A stretch of 64,000 nt of DNA, taken from Triticum aestivum (Eukaryota; Streptophyta; Magnoliopsida; Poales; Poaceae). Where the stretch lies: contig NC_057800.1 of assembly GCF_018294505.1 (NCBI RefSeq), positions 479,446,530 to 479,510,529 of the forward strand, written 5' to 3'. Below, piece by piece: positions 35,602-47,200 of this stretch; the stretch's first letter is position 1, and every line of letters starts with the position of its first letter. The notes beneath the pieces were generated by a model, which saw only the letters and a program-made list of their open reading frames with translations, was not told the origin of the DNA and did no database searches. The translations under genes were made by a program, and so were the position numbers.

Positions 35602-36840
35602 TTTATGTTCCGAGGGGTTTACTTTCGATGCCATAAGATAACTTACATTGGTGAGTATGATCTTTTACAAGAAATGCGGTTAACAGTTTAGTCTGGTGTT
35701 ATTACTTTTCTGAAATTAAAGTCCCGTCTTATTTTTAATTCTTTTTAGCCACCTTATTTAGGATATGGCTCCATACGGTTATTATCTCCCCCGCCGGGAT
35801 TCTCGACAAAACCCTGTCGATCAACCGGGATGACTCTCGCAGAGCATTCTTCCCCGTACACTTTGTTTAGTGCGGCTGGTTCCACATTCTTCCTCTGCAT
35901 GCTCTGTTTACATACATCGACTTTTGTATATGAAAGCACAAGCAGCTGTAGTACAAACTTTGTAATACAAATCAACTTAGTATAAGGAGTTAGCAAAATT
36001 ACGAGCCTACTTGTCATTTTTCTGAAAACCATTTTGTGGCCCAATCACAGGTTATTGCTTGGGCTGTTTTGTCCTAGGAACAATCACATTATTTTAAGTG
36101 GACAAAGAAAATTAATTACAGAAAACACTACATCCCTTTCTAATGATTAATGATTTTTCGCACAATTCTTCTAAGCTTTATCATGCTTTTCTATAGTCAA
36201 GCGTATCTAATGGTGTTCCTACAATACAAGTGTTTGACCAACTCGCTTTTATTGGATGAAGTTGACAAGGAGAGGTTTAGAACAGTCACTACTTACTAGA
36301 GGAGCTCATGTTGTCTCTTAAAATTGCACTCTCCTTGCTATTCTGAAACCATTAAATTTTTTGTTACAATTTTTCTTACAAACTCTGTGCATGCTCAACT
36401 GTGGTGCCACTGTTAGTGTTAATTGTCTTAAACAGGTGTCTTAATGTTCATGTAAATCAGGCAGGATACCATTCTCAATAGTGACTTGTCAAGTTCGTGA
36501 ACAATCATTTTGTGCTGTATTTGGGGAGTGGAAACTTTTGTTGAGATTTGTGATGCTGAAACACAAGCGGGGCATGGATTCTTATGGTATGCAACCAAAG
36601 ATGACTTTTTTACGGTGGTCACGTGTGTCATTTTACTCGTTTATTTGTTCCGCTTCTCAGTTAAGCTGCTTGTCTGCTTACGAAACACGCGACGGTGTTG
36701 GAAATGGAGTTGGAATTGGAGCCGACAAGCTTATATAGTCACGACTCACGAGAGATTGAGAAGGATCCCAATCGATTGACCTCTGAACAGACCGAACTTC
36801 ACATCTCCCTGTCTTTTGTGTCAATTTGAGACCCGTAGAT
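35602..36840. other. Intergenic, no gene recognised
   Basis: Short open frames only, without family resemblance. 35754-36050 has moderately coding-like composition but no recognisable domain. A weak reading at 36510-36780 could be leftover membrane-protein or F-box sequence. Confidence 0.5.
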
Positions 36841-37346
36841 GAAGGCGCGCGATGGCAACTCTTGTAATGATGCTCGGCCTGGATGATGAAAGCCGTCGAT
36901 CACCGGAGCTCGATGTTCTGGACATCAGCGACGAGCAGAGCGGTGTACGATCCGTCCAGTGCATACGAAGCACGCCACCAGACGAGACCCTTGCTCGACT
37001 GCCAGCTACAAATCTGCTTCTTCTTCTACCTGGTCGGGTCCGGAGGTCGGTTGCTGCTGGTGGAACGGCAGGTCGATCTGGATACCATCCATTTTGTGCC
37101 CCGGATCGAAGTCTTTGAAGCAGCGGACCTGAACAGTGGGTGGTGGATACGCTGATGGGGCATGCTCTGTTTGTCATCCTAGGCTGCTCTGAGTCTGAGT
37201 CACTCCTTGTCTGCGGTGGCAGCGTTGGAGCTCAAGAAGACTGCATCTTCTTTATGACCGAGCGTAGGACGTCCCTCCATAGGAAAGGAAGAGGAAACCT
37301 GGAGACGAGTTTCTCGACTGAATCTTGTACTAATACTATAACATGA
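36841..37346 (+). pseudogene. DUF295 (KIB-type F-box) gene fragment
   Basis: FFFYLVGSGGRLLLVERQVD, then IEVFEAADLNSGWW in one frame, then after a small shift near 37135 VVDTLMGHALFVILG and CIFFMTERRTS. This is the order of conserved blocks in the DUF295 domain of plant F-box-like proteins (YLVES..GELLLV.R, WV.V..LGGHALFLG, NCIYFTD). The N-terminal F-box is not visible and the frame is broken. Confidence 0.6.
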
Positions 37347-37678
37347 GAGACCGGACAGTGGTGTCGTTGCCATTGGACAACACGGCGGCGGAGCTGTCAG
37401 GCGATGATGGTCCATGGCATCCGATCGGCTTGGATTTTCCCAGCCGTTATTTGAGTTGCAGATATGTCTGTGCAACTAGCAGTTCGCTTGTAAACCGCAT
37501 ACATGGATTATATTAGCGTCTACGTATCGATCGGGTAACAACCGTGGCACAAATAGCACAAGACACAATGTTTTTTGAACAGAAAAACTAGAGAGACGTA
37601 CCAGGTCAGGAGACGGTTCCAGCGGGACTATCTAGCTAGGTCAGCCTACATATTCGCAAAACAGGGGCAAAATAGGCC
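37347..37678. other. Upstream region of the first LEA_2-like gene
   Basis: No repeat or gene recognised. A TATA-like TATATTAGCG is near 37508. This is a candidate promoter by position only. Confidence 0.3.
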
Positions 37679-38401
37679 ATGCATCACCGAGAAGCCTTGG
37701 GCATAAACTGCGCCATGAAGTCTCGAAATCTCTACTCCCTTCGCGAGGATCTAAACAAGGCAGCGGTTGCTGTAATCTGGATGCCCCTCTTCTTCTGGAT
37801 ACCCATCGGCTGCGCGTTCTTCCGCTTGAACGGCCTGCCTCCCAAGTTCTCCCTTCAGGTCACCGACGCCACGAGTCCCGAAGCTCCCCAGACGGCGGTT
37901 CCGGCCGACCCCGTCTCCAGCAGCACCGCCTTCAACCTCACCCTGCATGCCGTCAACCGGCGCCCCGGGGACAGGTGCTACCGCCACGGCGAGGCGGCTG
38001 TGCTCTACTCCGGCCTCACCGTCGCGTGGGGCCGCACGCCGCGCTTCTGCGTGGGCGCGATGGATGCACGGGACGTGACCGTCGTGGCGTGGGCCGACGA
38101 CGGCGTCGAGCTGCCTACGTTGCTCAGAGACAAGATGGCGGCGGAGCGGCGTGCCGGCTCGGTGGAGCTCGAGGTCGATGTGCGGCTGTTCCGGGGCGAC
38201 GACGGCTCGGCCAGACCCACGTGGATGCGGTGCAAGGTGACGACGGGTGGGCCGAAGCCGCCGGACGGGGTTCCATGCACCGTGTTCGCTCAGAAGAACT
38301 GGGCCTCGGATATCGGCCCGTATTGGATGCAGACGCTTATGGCCTCTGGGTGTAGTCGGCTCGAAACGATTGTGCATGATTTATTCAATCAGTTTGGTTG
38401 A
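37679..38401 (+). CDS. LEA_2 / NDR1-HIN1-like membrane protein, paralogue 1
   Basis: Intronless 240-residue protein. The first Met is at 37679; an alternative at 37715 (MKSRNLYS) fits the paralogue better. A membrane segment follows (about residues 28-48, AVAVIWMPLFFWIPIGCAFF). The extracytoplasmic domain has FNLTLHAVNRR, CYRHGEAAVLYSGLTVAWGR and FCV, a pattern like the LEA_2 core of NHL proteins, and ends with PTWMRCK and PCTVFAQKNW. NHL proteins are plasma-membrane proteins linked to defence and stress, but that role is inferred. Shared cysteines with the gene at 41249 suggest disulfides. An AATAAA-like signal is at about 38518. Confidence 0.7.
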   Translation: MHHREALGINCAMKSRNLYSLREDLNKAAVAVIWMPLFFWIPIGCAFFRLNGLPPKFSLQVTDATSPEAPQTAVPADPVSSSTAFNLTLHAVNRRPGDRCYRHGEAAVLYSGLTVAWGRTPRFCVGAMDARDVTVVAWADDGVELPTLLRDKMAAERRAGSVELEVDVRLFRGDDGSARPTWMRCKVTTGGPKPPDGVPCTVFAQKNWASDIGPYWMQTLMASGCSRLETIVHDLFNQFG

Positions 38402-39392
38402 TGATTCGTAGATCATGTGGATCATATGTAATGTGGGTTTTCACTGTCTGTGTGATCGTGTCTCTTTTTTATTTGTATTATTGTCTAGTACTCGATAACT
38501 TAAACTTGATTCATGTTTAATAAATTGACTGTGTGGGCCCTGTGATGCAGATGCCGGACTCCGTTTTCAAGAAAAATGAATGTAATTATGTTTTTTTTAA
38601 TTGTATGCAATGATGTTTTTAGCAATGTGTTTGCTTCAACTGTATGCGAGAGTCATGCAGAGGTCACTCATACACTCATTATGTGTCGTATGTCTTTGAT
38701 GCTATTGTTTGAGTTTAATAAAATGTCATTTACTAATAATAAACACTATTTAAATGGCGAATGTTACATTTTTCTTCAAACTGCAGAATGACTCGTGTGT
38801 CATCGGATTTTCAACACTCGGTTGTGACTTTCTTAAGAAGTGATGGTGATGGACCGGCTCAGTTTTTTCTTCCTCTCCTTCTTGCTCGCTCTCGCCCCCC
38901 ACCGCCGCTCTCATCCTGCCGCTGACCCCTCCTCTTCCCGACCTCCATTGGTGTAGGACAAGCTATCTGTCCCGCCTCCAACTCCCACCACAACTGAACC
39001 AATTCTCTGCCATGAGGCTGCAGTGGTCAACAGCAAGCAAGAGGAGCGACAGTTGGCAACGGGATCTCATGGGTGAAGTAGAACTGGTGGAAGCCATCAA
39101 TACAGACTAAGCATACGTGTTGTTTTGCATGTTTGAATGGCCAAAATGGCTTTCAAATGGTGAATTAAGAGCTGGCGATTATGACACTATGCATATTGGA
39201 TGCATGAGCAAGAATAAAAATGAAAATAGAAGGAGAATTTTAAGGTATATAACCGTAGTCATAGTCTCTATTATTTTTGTGTCGATGTGTTCAACTACCC
39301 ATCTGATTGTATCCATTGTTCTATATTGATCTATTATAAACAAAATTTAATTAAAAATTAGAAATAGAAGGAGAAGGGGTAAAGGAATGTGG
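38402..39392. other. 3' flank and intergenic spacer
   Basis: Contains a likely 3' UTR of the LEA_2-like gene (TTTAATAAATTG near 38517). Further right is AT-rich sequence and a pyrimidine-rich stretch at 38865-38950. No gene recognised. Confidence 0.5.
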
Positions 39393-40625
39393 CTTTTTTT
39401 TGGACAAATCATCTCCTCCTTTATTCAATCACAATTGTATCATTTACAAGAAAAGGTATAATCTCATCCGGAGGCGAATCCATCCAGATGCTAGGAGGAG
39501 AGAACTTGGCCAACTTGGCCAATTCATGGGCTACCTGATTACAATCTCTAATACATGAATCAAACAAGACGTGATTAAAGTGTAGCGACATGTAATAATA
39601 GTCATCGAATATAGCACTTGCCACTGAGCTGGAGAAGCCTTCCTTCAGATCATTAAAAACTCCTTCATTGTCGGAGACAACCTCAATCTTGCTACATCCC
39701 ACTGTTTGTGCTAAATTTAACCCAAATCTCACAACAGTTGCTTCAGCAATAAATGAGTCATACCAAAAATTCAATCTTTCTTTTGCTGCAGCTATAAATT
39801 TGCCATTATCATCTCGGAGAACTACACCAACCCTACCATTCAGATTGTCATGATCAAACCCAGCATCTACATTAAGTTTCATATATCACGACCGGGGCTT
39901 AGACCAAGCCATCACTGTCCCTTCGCTTTGGGCTTACATGCGATAACAAAGTTCGATGCCGTACTGCCAATTAAATTTGGGTTGCAGTTTGCGTTTGCTC
40001 ACCATGTGTTAATTTCCTCCGCTCGAACCACAAATACCATGCAGGAGTTGCTATTGTCTCCCTCAGATTAGGCAGCCCAAGTATTTGGATGTCCGAGTCC
40101 CAAAGACACAAAAGGTGCTCAAGCACTACTTCACCAAACCGACTCACACAACAAGCTTTTTTGATAATGTCATACAATCCCAACAATTGCCAAACTTGGA
40201 CCGCTTTCTTACATTGGAAGAGTAGATGCATAATACTCTCAGGTCCTCTGTTGCAAGTTGGGCAACCTGTTTTAACCTTCATAAGTTTTGCTGTGAGTAT
40301 CACGCGACATGGGATTGCGCTTTGCAATGCTCTCCAAATAAAGATCTTGATTTTTGCCGGGCATTGTAGATTTCATAGCGATTCCCAGTTATTTTTAGGG
40401 GTAGATGACATGCTACTTGGCTAGATTTTCTGCCCATATTAGAATTGCCACTCGATTTAATATCTCGACCTTACTGAAAAATTCCGTTTCTCGACGGATT
40501 CCATGCCACAAAGTCCTCCATCTCATGTAGCGGGGAGTGATATAGACAAGATCCTGCAGGAGGCCAGAAGGTCTGGTGTACCAGCTGCTCATCCCAATCC
40601 CTCGTGGATAGGTCAATAATATCAC
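39393..40625 (-). mobile_element. LINE 3' fragment (zf-RVT and RNase H-like)
   Basis: Minus strand. A poly-A tail appears as T(8) on the plus strand at about 39393-39400. Reading 5' to 3' there is a zf-RVT segment (about 40000-40420) with IPCRVILTAKLMKVKTGCPTCN and ESIMHLLFQCKKA, then an RNase H-like domain at 39421-39882 starting MKLNVDAGF, with GVVLRDDNGKF, IAEATVVRFGL and VSDNEGVFNDL. This order is typical of plant L1-type LINE ORF2 ends. It is 5'-truncated with stops between domains and lies between the two LEA_2-like genes. Confidence 0.75.
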
Positions 40626-40632
40626 TCACTCA

Positions 40633-40973
40633 GGGCATGTACAATTGTTCCGATGTTGGGTGTCTGTAAAACTTCTCCATGTCAGATATAGACATCGTAA
40701 CTTATACAGCAGGGAGTCTATTTGACTGTCGCTAATCACCAAATTTCACGGGAAAGGAAAGAGGTGGTTTCCGTGGAAGATGGGATCCCATCAACAATGC
40801 TCTCGGTACAACAGGAAATAGACTGTCGGCAATCAGCGATTTTTATGCTAATAGACTGTCGTTACTTCTACCGACGGATTGTGCCGTTTTTCTTCTTCTC
40901 TCTCCCCCATGTCATCTAATTTTCTATGTGGCCTGTATTGCAGACAGCGGACTAGACACTGTTGTACATGCCC
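40633..40973. mobile_element. 341-bp MITE with GGGCATGTACAA ends
   Basis: Left end GGGCATGTACAATTG and right end TTGTACATGCCC form terminal inverted repeats. TCA at 40630-40632 and 40974-40976 is a possible 3-bp target duplication. No coding capacity. The superfamily is uncertain (PIF/Harbinger-like or another TIR type). It lies about 280 bp upstream of the second LEA_2-like gene. Confidence 0.7.
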
Positions 40974-41248
40974 TCATCCCAATCCCCCGTGTAAAGGAAC
41001 GTGGGCTAATGGAACACAAGCCTCACACAACATCGTGGTTATGTTCGCCAGCCATATACGTGCACACTTCATCGGGATCTTATATATTGAGACCTCCACA
41101 GATAACCCATCGATCTTTGATGTCAAAAAAAAAACATCGATCTTAATATATGGGCGTACTGCCCTAGCCAAACTACAACAAATTCCTCGTAGTAGGAGCA
41201 CGTTCCCTACCGGCCGGCCGGGAATATCTGCAGCGGGTACACGGCAAC

Positions 41249-41971
41249 ATGTCATCTCTTCTCTTCCGACTTGGGCGATCCTTGTGGAATTTGGTCAAGC
41301 AAAAAATACTGCACCCAGCCACGAAGCCTCGTCGACGCAATCTTCCCGTCCTTCGCGGCGACTTCAAGAGGCCGGCGCTCAACTGCCCCAGGTACATCAT
41401 CTCCACGGTCTGCGAATTCGCTCTCTTGATCTGGTTGTTCGGGACGGCGTACTGCTACTTGACCTACGACCTGCCACGCGAGTTCTCCGTCCGCTTGACG
41501 CCGATCCCGAGCAACGGCAGCGCGGGGGCTCCGGCCGCGACGACGTCCGTCCCCGGGGCCTTCGACGTCGTCCTGCACGCCGGCAACCGCCGCGCCGCGG
41601 AGAGGTGCTACCACCACGGGGAGGCGGCGGTGACGTACGGCGGCTACACCGTCGCGTCGGGCCGCGCGCCCGACTTCTGCGTGCCGTGGAAGGGGGCGCG
41701 CGAGGTGCCGTTCAGGCTGGCGTGGGACTGGGACGACGGCGCTGCTGGGCTGCCCGAGCACCTGCGTGGCCGCATCGCGGCGGCGGAGAAGGTCGGCGCC
41801 GTGGAGTTCGAGGTCCAGTTGAGGCTCCTCCGGGGAGGCGACGCCCGCTCCGGCACGGGCACGCCGACGTGGATGTGGTGCAAGGCGAGGATGGGTGGCG
41901 CGCCTGGCGCCGTCACGCCCTGGCCCTGCACCGTGTTCGCTCCGCAGAACTGGTTTTCGCCCTTGGCCTAG
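41249..41971 (+). CDS. LEA_2 / NDR1-HIN1-like membrane protein, paralogue 2
   Basis: Intronless 240-residue protein. A basic N-terminus (RRRNLPVLRGDFKRP) precedes a membrane segment at about 52-70 (TVCEFALLIWLFGTAYCYL). The outer domain shares blocks with the gene at 37679: FDVVLHAGNRR, CYHHGEAAVTYGGYTVASGR, FCV, PTWMWCK and PCTVFAPQNW. Start chosen at the first Met, with TATATAT at about 41079 and ATATATGG near 41146 upstream. Very GC-rich, as usual for intronless grass genes, so long shadow frames overlap it. Family assignment rests on motif pattern, so the defence or stress role is inferred. Confidence 0.72.
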   Translation: MSSLLFRLGRSLWNLVKQKILHPATKPRRRNLPVLRGDFKRPALNCPRYIISTVCEFALLIWLFGTAYCYLTYDLPREFSVRLTPIPSNGSAGAPAATTSVPGAFDVVLHAGNRRAAERCYHHGEAAVTYGGYTVASGRAPDFCVPWKGAREVPFRLAWDWDDGAAGLPEHLRGRIAAAEKVGAVEFEVQLRLLRGGDARSGTGTPTWMWCKARMGGAPGAVTPWPCTVFAPQNWFSPLA

Positions 41972-43053
41972 CCGTCTCAGTCAATGCAATCAGTAATTCT
42001 TTTCTTTACCTGGTACAGTACTTAGCTAACATTGATAGTACTCCTACGAGCTTGATTCCAAGCATGACACGATGTTATCAATGTCCGCTTCTCAAATGAC
42101 CTGCCTAGTGTCTGCCAGTGAAAACATTGGAGATTTATTTTTTAGGATTTTTTTAGGATAAAATATTGGAGATTTTCTAAAACGAAAACATAGCCTTGTT
42201 TTTCTTATGACAAATTTGGATCGTAGATTAGAACAATAGGGCAAAGGTTCTACGTGAATGCAAGCACCCATGGTCTTGCCTCGAAAGACAATAACTACAC
42301 ATGGTTCTAAGAGGAAGGAATACATGCTAGCCACCTGTGCGAGATTATGCATTCGTTGCTCCGCGTATATCCACGATCATGAATTTCTAAAGTTTTGCAC
42401 GTACACAACTACATGCTTACCAAATGTACAGTGCAAGTTTTCCTACTGTATGATTGATGAACGAGAGATTTACCCCAGCTATATCTGTATACCGTGTGGT
42501 TAATTGAACTGAACCCCCCTATCCTCTGGCAATTCGATCACATTGTTTTGTAGCACCAAAACAGCACACGGTTGCTGAAACATACGACGCTGCACCAAGA
42601 ACGTATCAGGAACGATGTATAAGAAAGTGCATGCAAAGAACTTCCAAGGTATTCCTCCGTGTCCAACAGCAGAAAGTATGTTTCAGTTCTTCAGCTTCAG
42701 CTTTTCCATTCAATTCTTCAGCTTCAGCGCACAGGCTCAGCAGTGTTTTAACAGACCACCAGATTCACCGGCCTTTGCTGACCTTCAGCACACCTGCTTA
42801 TAGATAGAAAACGAGATCATTACAACAAATCCATGGCCCTCGCAATACACCTTGGAGAATGTGCTTTTGAATATGGATAACACAGTTTCAACTCTCAAGA
42901 TGATAGCATAACATAACCCACACCTTTTTTTTGAGATAAACCCACACATTATTTGATTAATTATAGATCAAAGCATCGATTTGGACAGTCAAAAGAATGA
43001 TCAACATTTCGCAACGAGGGGAGGGGGGGGGGTCGTAATCGCGACTTACTAAC
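41972..43053. other. Intergenic between convergent genes
   Basis: Holds the 3' flank of the LEA_2-like gene and the downstream flank of the minus-strand seven-TM gene. There is a short G-run at 43024-43032. No element with clear ends and no further gene seen. Confidence 0.5.
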
Positions 43054-44193
43054 TCAAAGCAAATGTTGCGGCTCAGTTTCAGAATGAGGCACAGTTCGAG
43101 CAGGAAGCTTAATGATCTTTCCCTCTATCTTGGACAGCTTCGCAGCAATTGAACGACGTAGCCACAAGAAGGTCTCTAGTCCCCGTAGGCAGCCAATAAT
43201 GTAAGATCCGATCTGAAGAAGAAAATAATTAAGTTTTACATTACATATCGTATATTAGGGTACACATTTGCAACCATTTAGCCATTATTATCCCGCGGTT
43301 AGGAATATGTAGCAGTGGCAGACGGAGGATTAAACTTTAGGTTGACCAGAAGAAATCATCGTGCCTAACTAAAACTACACAAGCAAAGGGCCACCTTTAG
43401 AGAAGGTTCTAGCTGTTGGAAACACGCGTTACTGAATCATGGCCGTAGCTGATTTAGCTATTCTTCTATACTACTCCCTCCGCCGTAGCTGATTTAGCTA
43501 TTCTTCTATACTACTCCCTCCGTGCCATAAAAAACGTTCTTATATTATGAGACGAAGGGAGTAGAAAATTAGAAAATATTTCCACATTTTCTGGATTAAA
43601 TGCTAGATGTTCCTATTCAGCGGAGCGCAAACACCGAAAGAAAGAAAAAGTAAGTTGGACAGAGGAGGAACACGATGCACCAAATCCATTCCTATGTACG
43701 TAAAGTAGTTGACCCTCACTATCTTAATTCTTTTAACATGCACACATGTCACCTCATCACCCACTAATTACTTCTCTTAACATGCATGAGAAATGTTATA
43801 TTCTCTCTCAATGTGCACATCCCAACTCACCGCACATACCACCTCATCAATCATACTAACTATATTTCTCTCAACATACTTGAGAAATACTACTTATATT
43901 CTATATTATTTATAACTATATAATAATCAAATATAATATAATACATCTGTTTTAGTTTCCATTTTGATTTCATAATAAATATTGCAATTAATCATTAACT
44001 AATGCGCGGGTATCATCTAGTTTAATTGGAAGTGGCGAGTCTTAAGAATCCAGGTCAGCTAGCCCTCTTCCTTGTGTTGCTAACCGGTAAGACTCTTTAT
44101 GAAGTGCAACATCCGCTCCCCGTTATAAGATGTTTTGGATATTTCAAAATGAACGACGTAGTGACTGACATGAATGAACACACACTAAAACAC

Positions 44194-44292
<99 letters not shown>

Positions 44293-47200
44293 ATTCAAAT
44301 AAAAGTTAAGACATCTTACATTAGTAAATGGAGGAAGTACTATTTTCTTGACATAATGTGAGTTAGGCTACATTAATGTTGAAGCAGAATTAGGGCATAT
44401 TATATACATCCGATTTCGTTCTTGCTAGAGTTAAGTGTAAAGACCAATGGTAAATAAATAGACACAATTAATTGGGAATTTTGCCAGTAGTGTGGACCCT
44501 ATAGAAAACAGTTCCTCAATTAGACGTGAAAAGATCCATTTAGGTCGGCTCGAATTATTTCCATGTGCATGTTGTGGATAATGTTCTACCTAGACTTAAC
44601 AGAGATCACTGATAAGAGAATATCGTTAAGGCACCCTTTCACAAAGGAAAAAAATTGAAATTCTTTTTCACAAAAAAAAGAGAATTTGGAATTCTTATGT
44701 GACATGTAATCAAAGTGTGTATGTCAAGTGGCACATCAGCAAACGTGCAGTTTATGAGTGGTAAAAAATAATTGATTTACTTCCTCCGTTTTAAATATTT
44801 GTCTTTCTAGAGATTTCAACAAGTGACTACATACAAAGCAAAATGAGTGAATCTACACACTAAAATAAATCTATATACATCCATATGTGATAGTCCATTT
44901 GAGATCTCTAAAAAGACAAATATTTAAAAACGAAAGGAGTAATTATTATGGCGCATCAGCAAACGCTCTAACAATACCATGCAACACAACACCATATCTC
45001 TCACTCATGCATGCAACAGCCAAGATGCCAATAAATGCAAGCATAATATCACTAGGATTCCCACAATTAAAATTAAGCATTTTTCATCTCTTAAAAGGTT
45101 AATCCGATTTGCGATCTGCTTTTAGCCTCATTGCCACGAGTACTTCAAATCTGATCTAATGCTGACATCTTTCGATTTTACCATTAGTAATTGTCACTTC
45201 ATCAAGTTACCGACCAAGCATTGTTCTCCGCCCACTACGCACAATGATATTCTTATGATATGGTAATATCTCTACTAGCTGATAGGACTTCAATACTCAC
45301 CCCTGGACCTGCATAACTTTGCAATACCTAAATAATATATAAAATATTAAATGGTAACCAAACACTATTAATGTGGTAACCATTTAGTACTTCTTCCGTC
45401 TTAGTTTATTATGTCCTCCTAGTATCTTGCGTCAAGTGTTTTTTGCCATAAATTTGATTAACAAAAATAATACTAACATTAAAAGTTCCTCTTAAATTTA
45501 AATCAGACATATAATTGTAGTGACATCTAATATACCCGCAAAAAAATAGACATACAACTTATATGTTGGTAACTAAATCTATGTTCAAAACTTGACCCAA
45601 AATGAGAGGGGGAGGGAGGAAGCTAATGTTTTAAGCCCTCATCAAACAGAGTTAATGGTGGAGAATTAATGGGAGGAAATTATACTTGACAACTAATCAG
45701 ATGGAGAAAATTGTTTTGAATTTTCAGAATCAAGATTTGGTAAATAATTTTGATGAATCAGCATGTGGAGGAATTTATGCATATATGCACCTCCCCTCAA
45801 CATGGGAAGATAGCGTTGTGTTTGTTGCTCCAAATTCCTGATTCCTGATTATTATAACACGTAAGTAAACATGAAGCAGATTCATAAGGTCAAGCTAATT
45901 TAATGATTACATCATCATATACAAAAATAAAAATGAGTTCTTAGCAATAATTGTCTTTCCTACTTATAAAGACTGGAACTGGGGGTGATTTCACTCCTCA
46001 CTCTTCATTCTTGTTGGGCCTACCTTCCTTCTTTCCCAATCGTTTTCCTTGCGTCGTATTTCTTCCATGTGCCTATCCTTCAGCATCTCAAAATTTTAGT
46101 TTCATGTAGATTTAAATCTTCAAACCCTACCCATGATTGTTTTAGTCACTGCCTGGAACTGCCTCCTTGTCTCTTTTTTTTCATTGTACCCATGAAGCGG
46201 TCATACTACACTTATGCTTTTCCATTGATCTTCCATGCCACGTGTCTAACTCAGCTTATTTGTGATTCCGTAGCAACCACGAGCACCGAGCTAGTTACAC
46301 TTGAATATATCTCTTTCTTGCACATTGATCCAGTGAAACAAGATTTGGTGATAAGTGTGTTTCAATCTAAATCACCACTTTAATCACCAACGAATTCATC
46401 TTAATACGCCACGAAGTTGGGGGGTCACCGGTTACCATCAAGGAGATGGTGACATAATTCTGTGGAGATAACATGTTAAAAATATACTATTTTTTTTCTC
46501 AAATCAACTACATATACTTGTTACTTACCAACATATTTGAAGCATAAAAGTTGCATTAGAACTTTAGAAGATTGCTTGGTACACATTGGGAAAGAATGGA
46601 GCAACGTAAAAACTGAAGACATATATATGCACCATAACTATCCATAATATAATTAATTCGTACCTTGTATTCCTTTGAAATGCATAGCTGAGGATGGATA
46701 AGCCACAAGAATCCATTTACTGACCCCACCATGGAGGCAACAAACAGATACCGATTAATCTTGGCGTAGTACACCTACATACAAAAACAATGAGATGATA
46801 TGTTTAGTTCGATGCCACAGTGCTCCACGCAAAGGTAGAGTTCAGTACCATAAGGATATTCCTTGAAGAAATAAAACAGGAATGGTCTGTAGTCATAGTG
46901 CATTCAAGTGAAAAACAAAAGTAGCTGCATTTTCTTTTACCCGTACCACACCTGCAGACTTGAACAATACTCTAAAATCACTATGTGACTCAAAATTTCA
47001 CCAATTTAATTTCTTACAATAAGAATATGCACGACTAGCAAACCAGTCTCCTATATTATGTAAATGCTAGCAATATCTAGAATATTTTTTTCTTTCTCCA
47101 TCCCAAAATTCTTGTCTTAGATTTGTCGTTTTAGTGTTAGGCCCTGTTTGGTTCATAAGTCCTAGGACTTTTTCTAGTCCCAACTAAAAAGTCTCTAGTC

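Noticed and set aside
37751..38377. 208-residue minus-strand frame
   Set aside because: Antisense shadow of the LEA_2-like gene at 37679, with low complexity and no domain.
40633..40973. Promoter of the LEA_2-like gene at 41249
   Set aside because: Terminal inverted repeats and flanking TCA show it is a MITE, although it could still influence expression.
40879..42099. 406-residue plus-strand frame overlapping the second LEA_2-like gene
   Set aside because: Arg/Pro-rich out-of-frame shadow of the GC-rich gene at 41249-41971, which has clear paralogue support in its own frame.
45985..46383. 132-residue plus-strand frame inside intron 5
   Set aside because: No recognisable domain and no supporting splice or paralogue evidence. 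Left unannotated.
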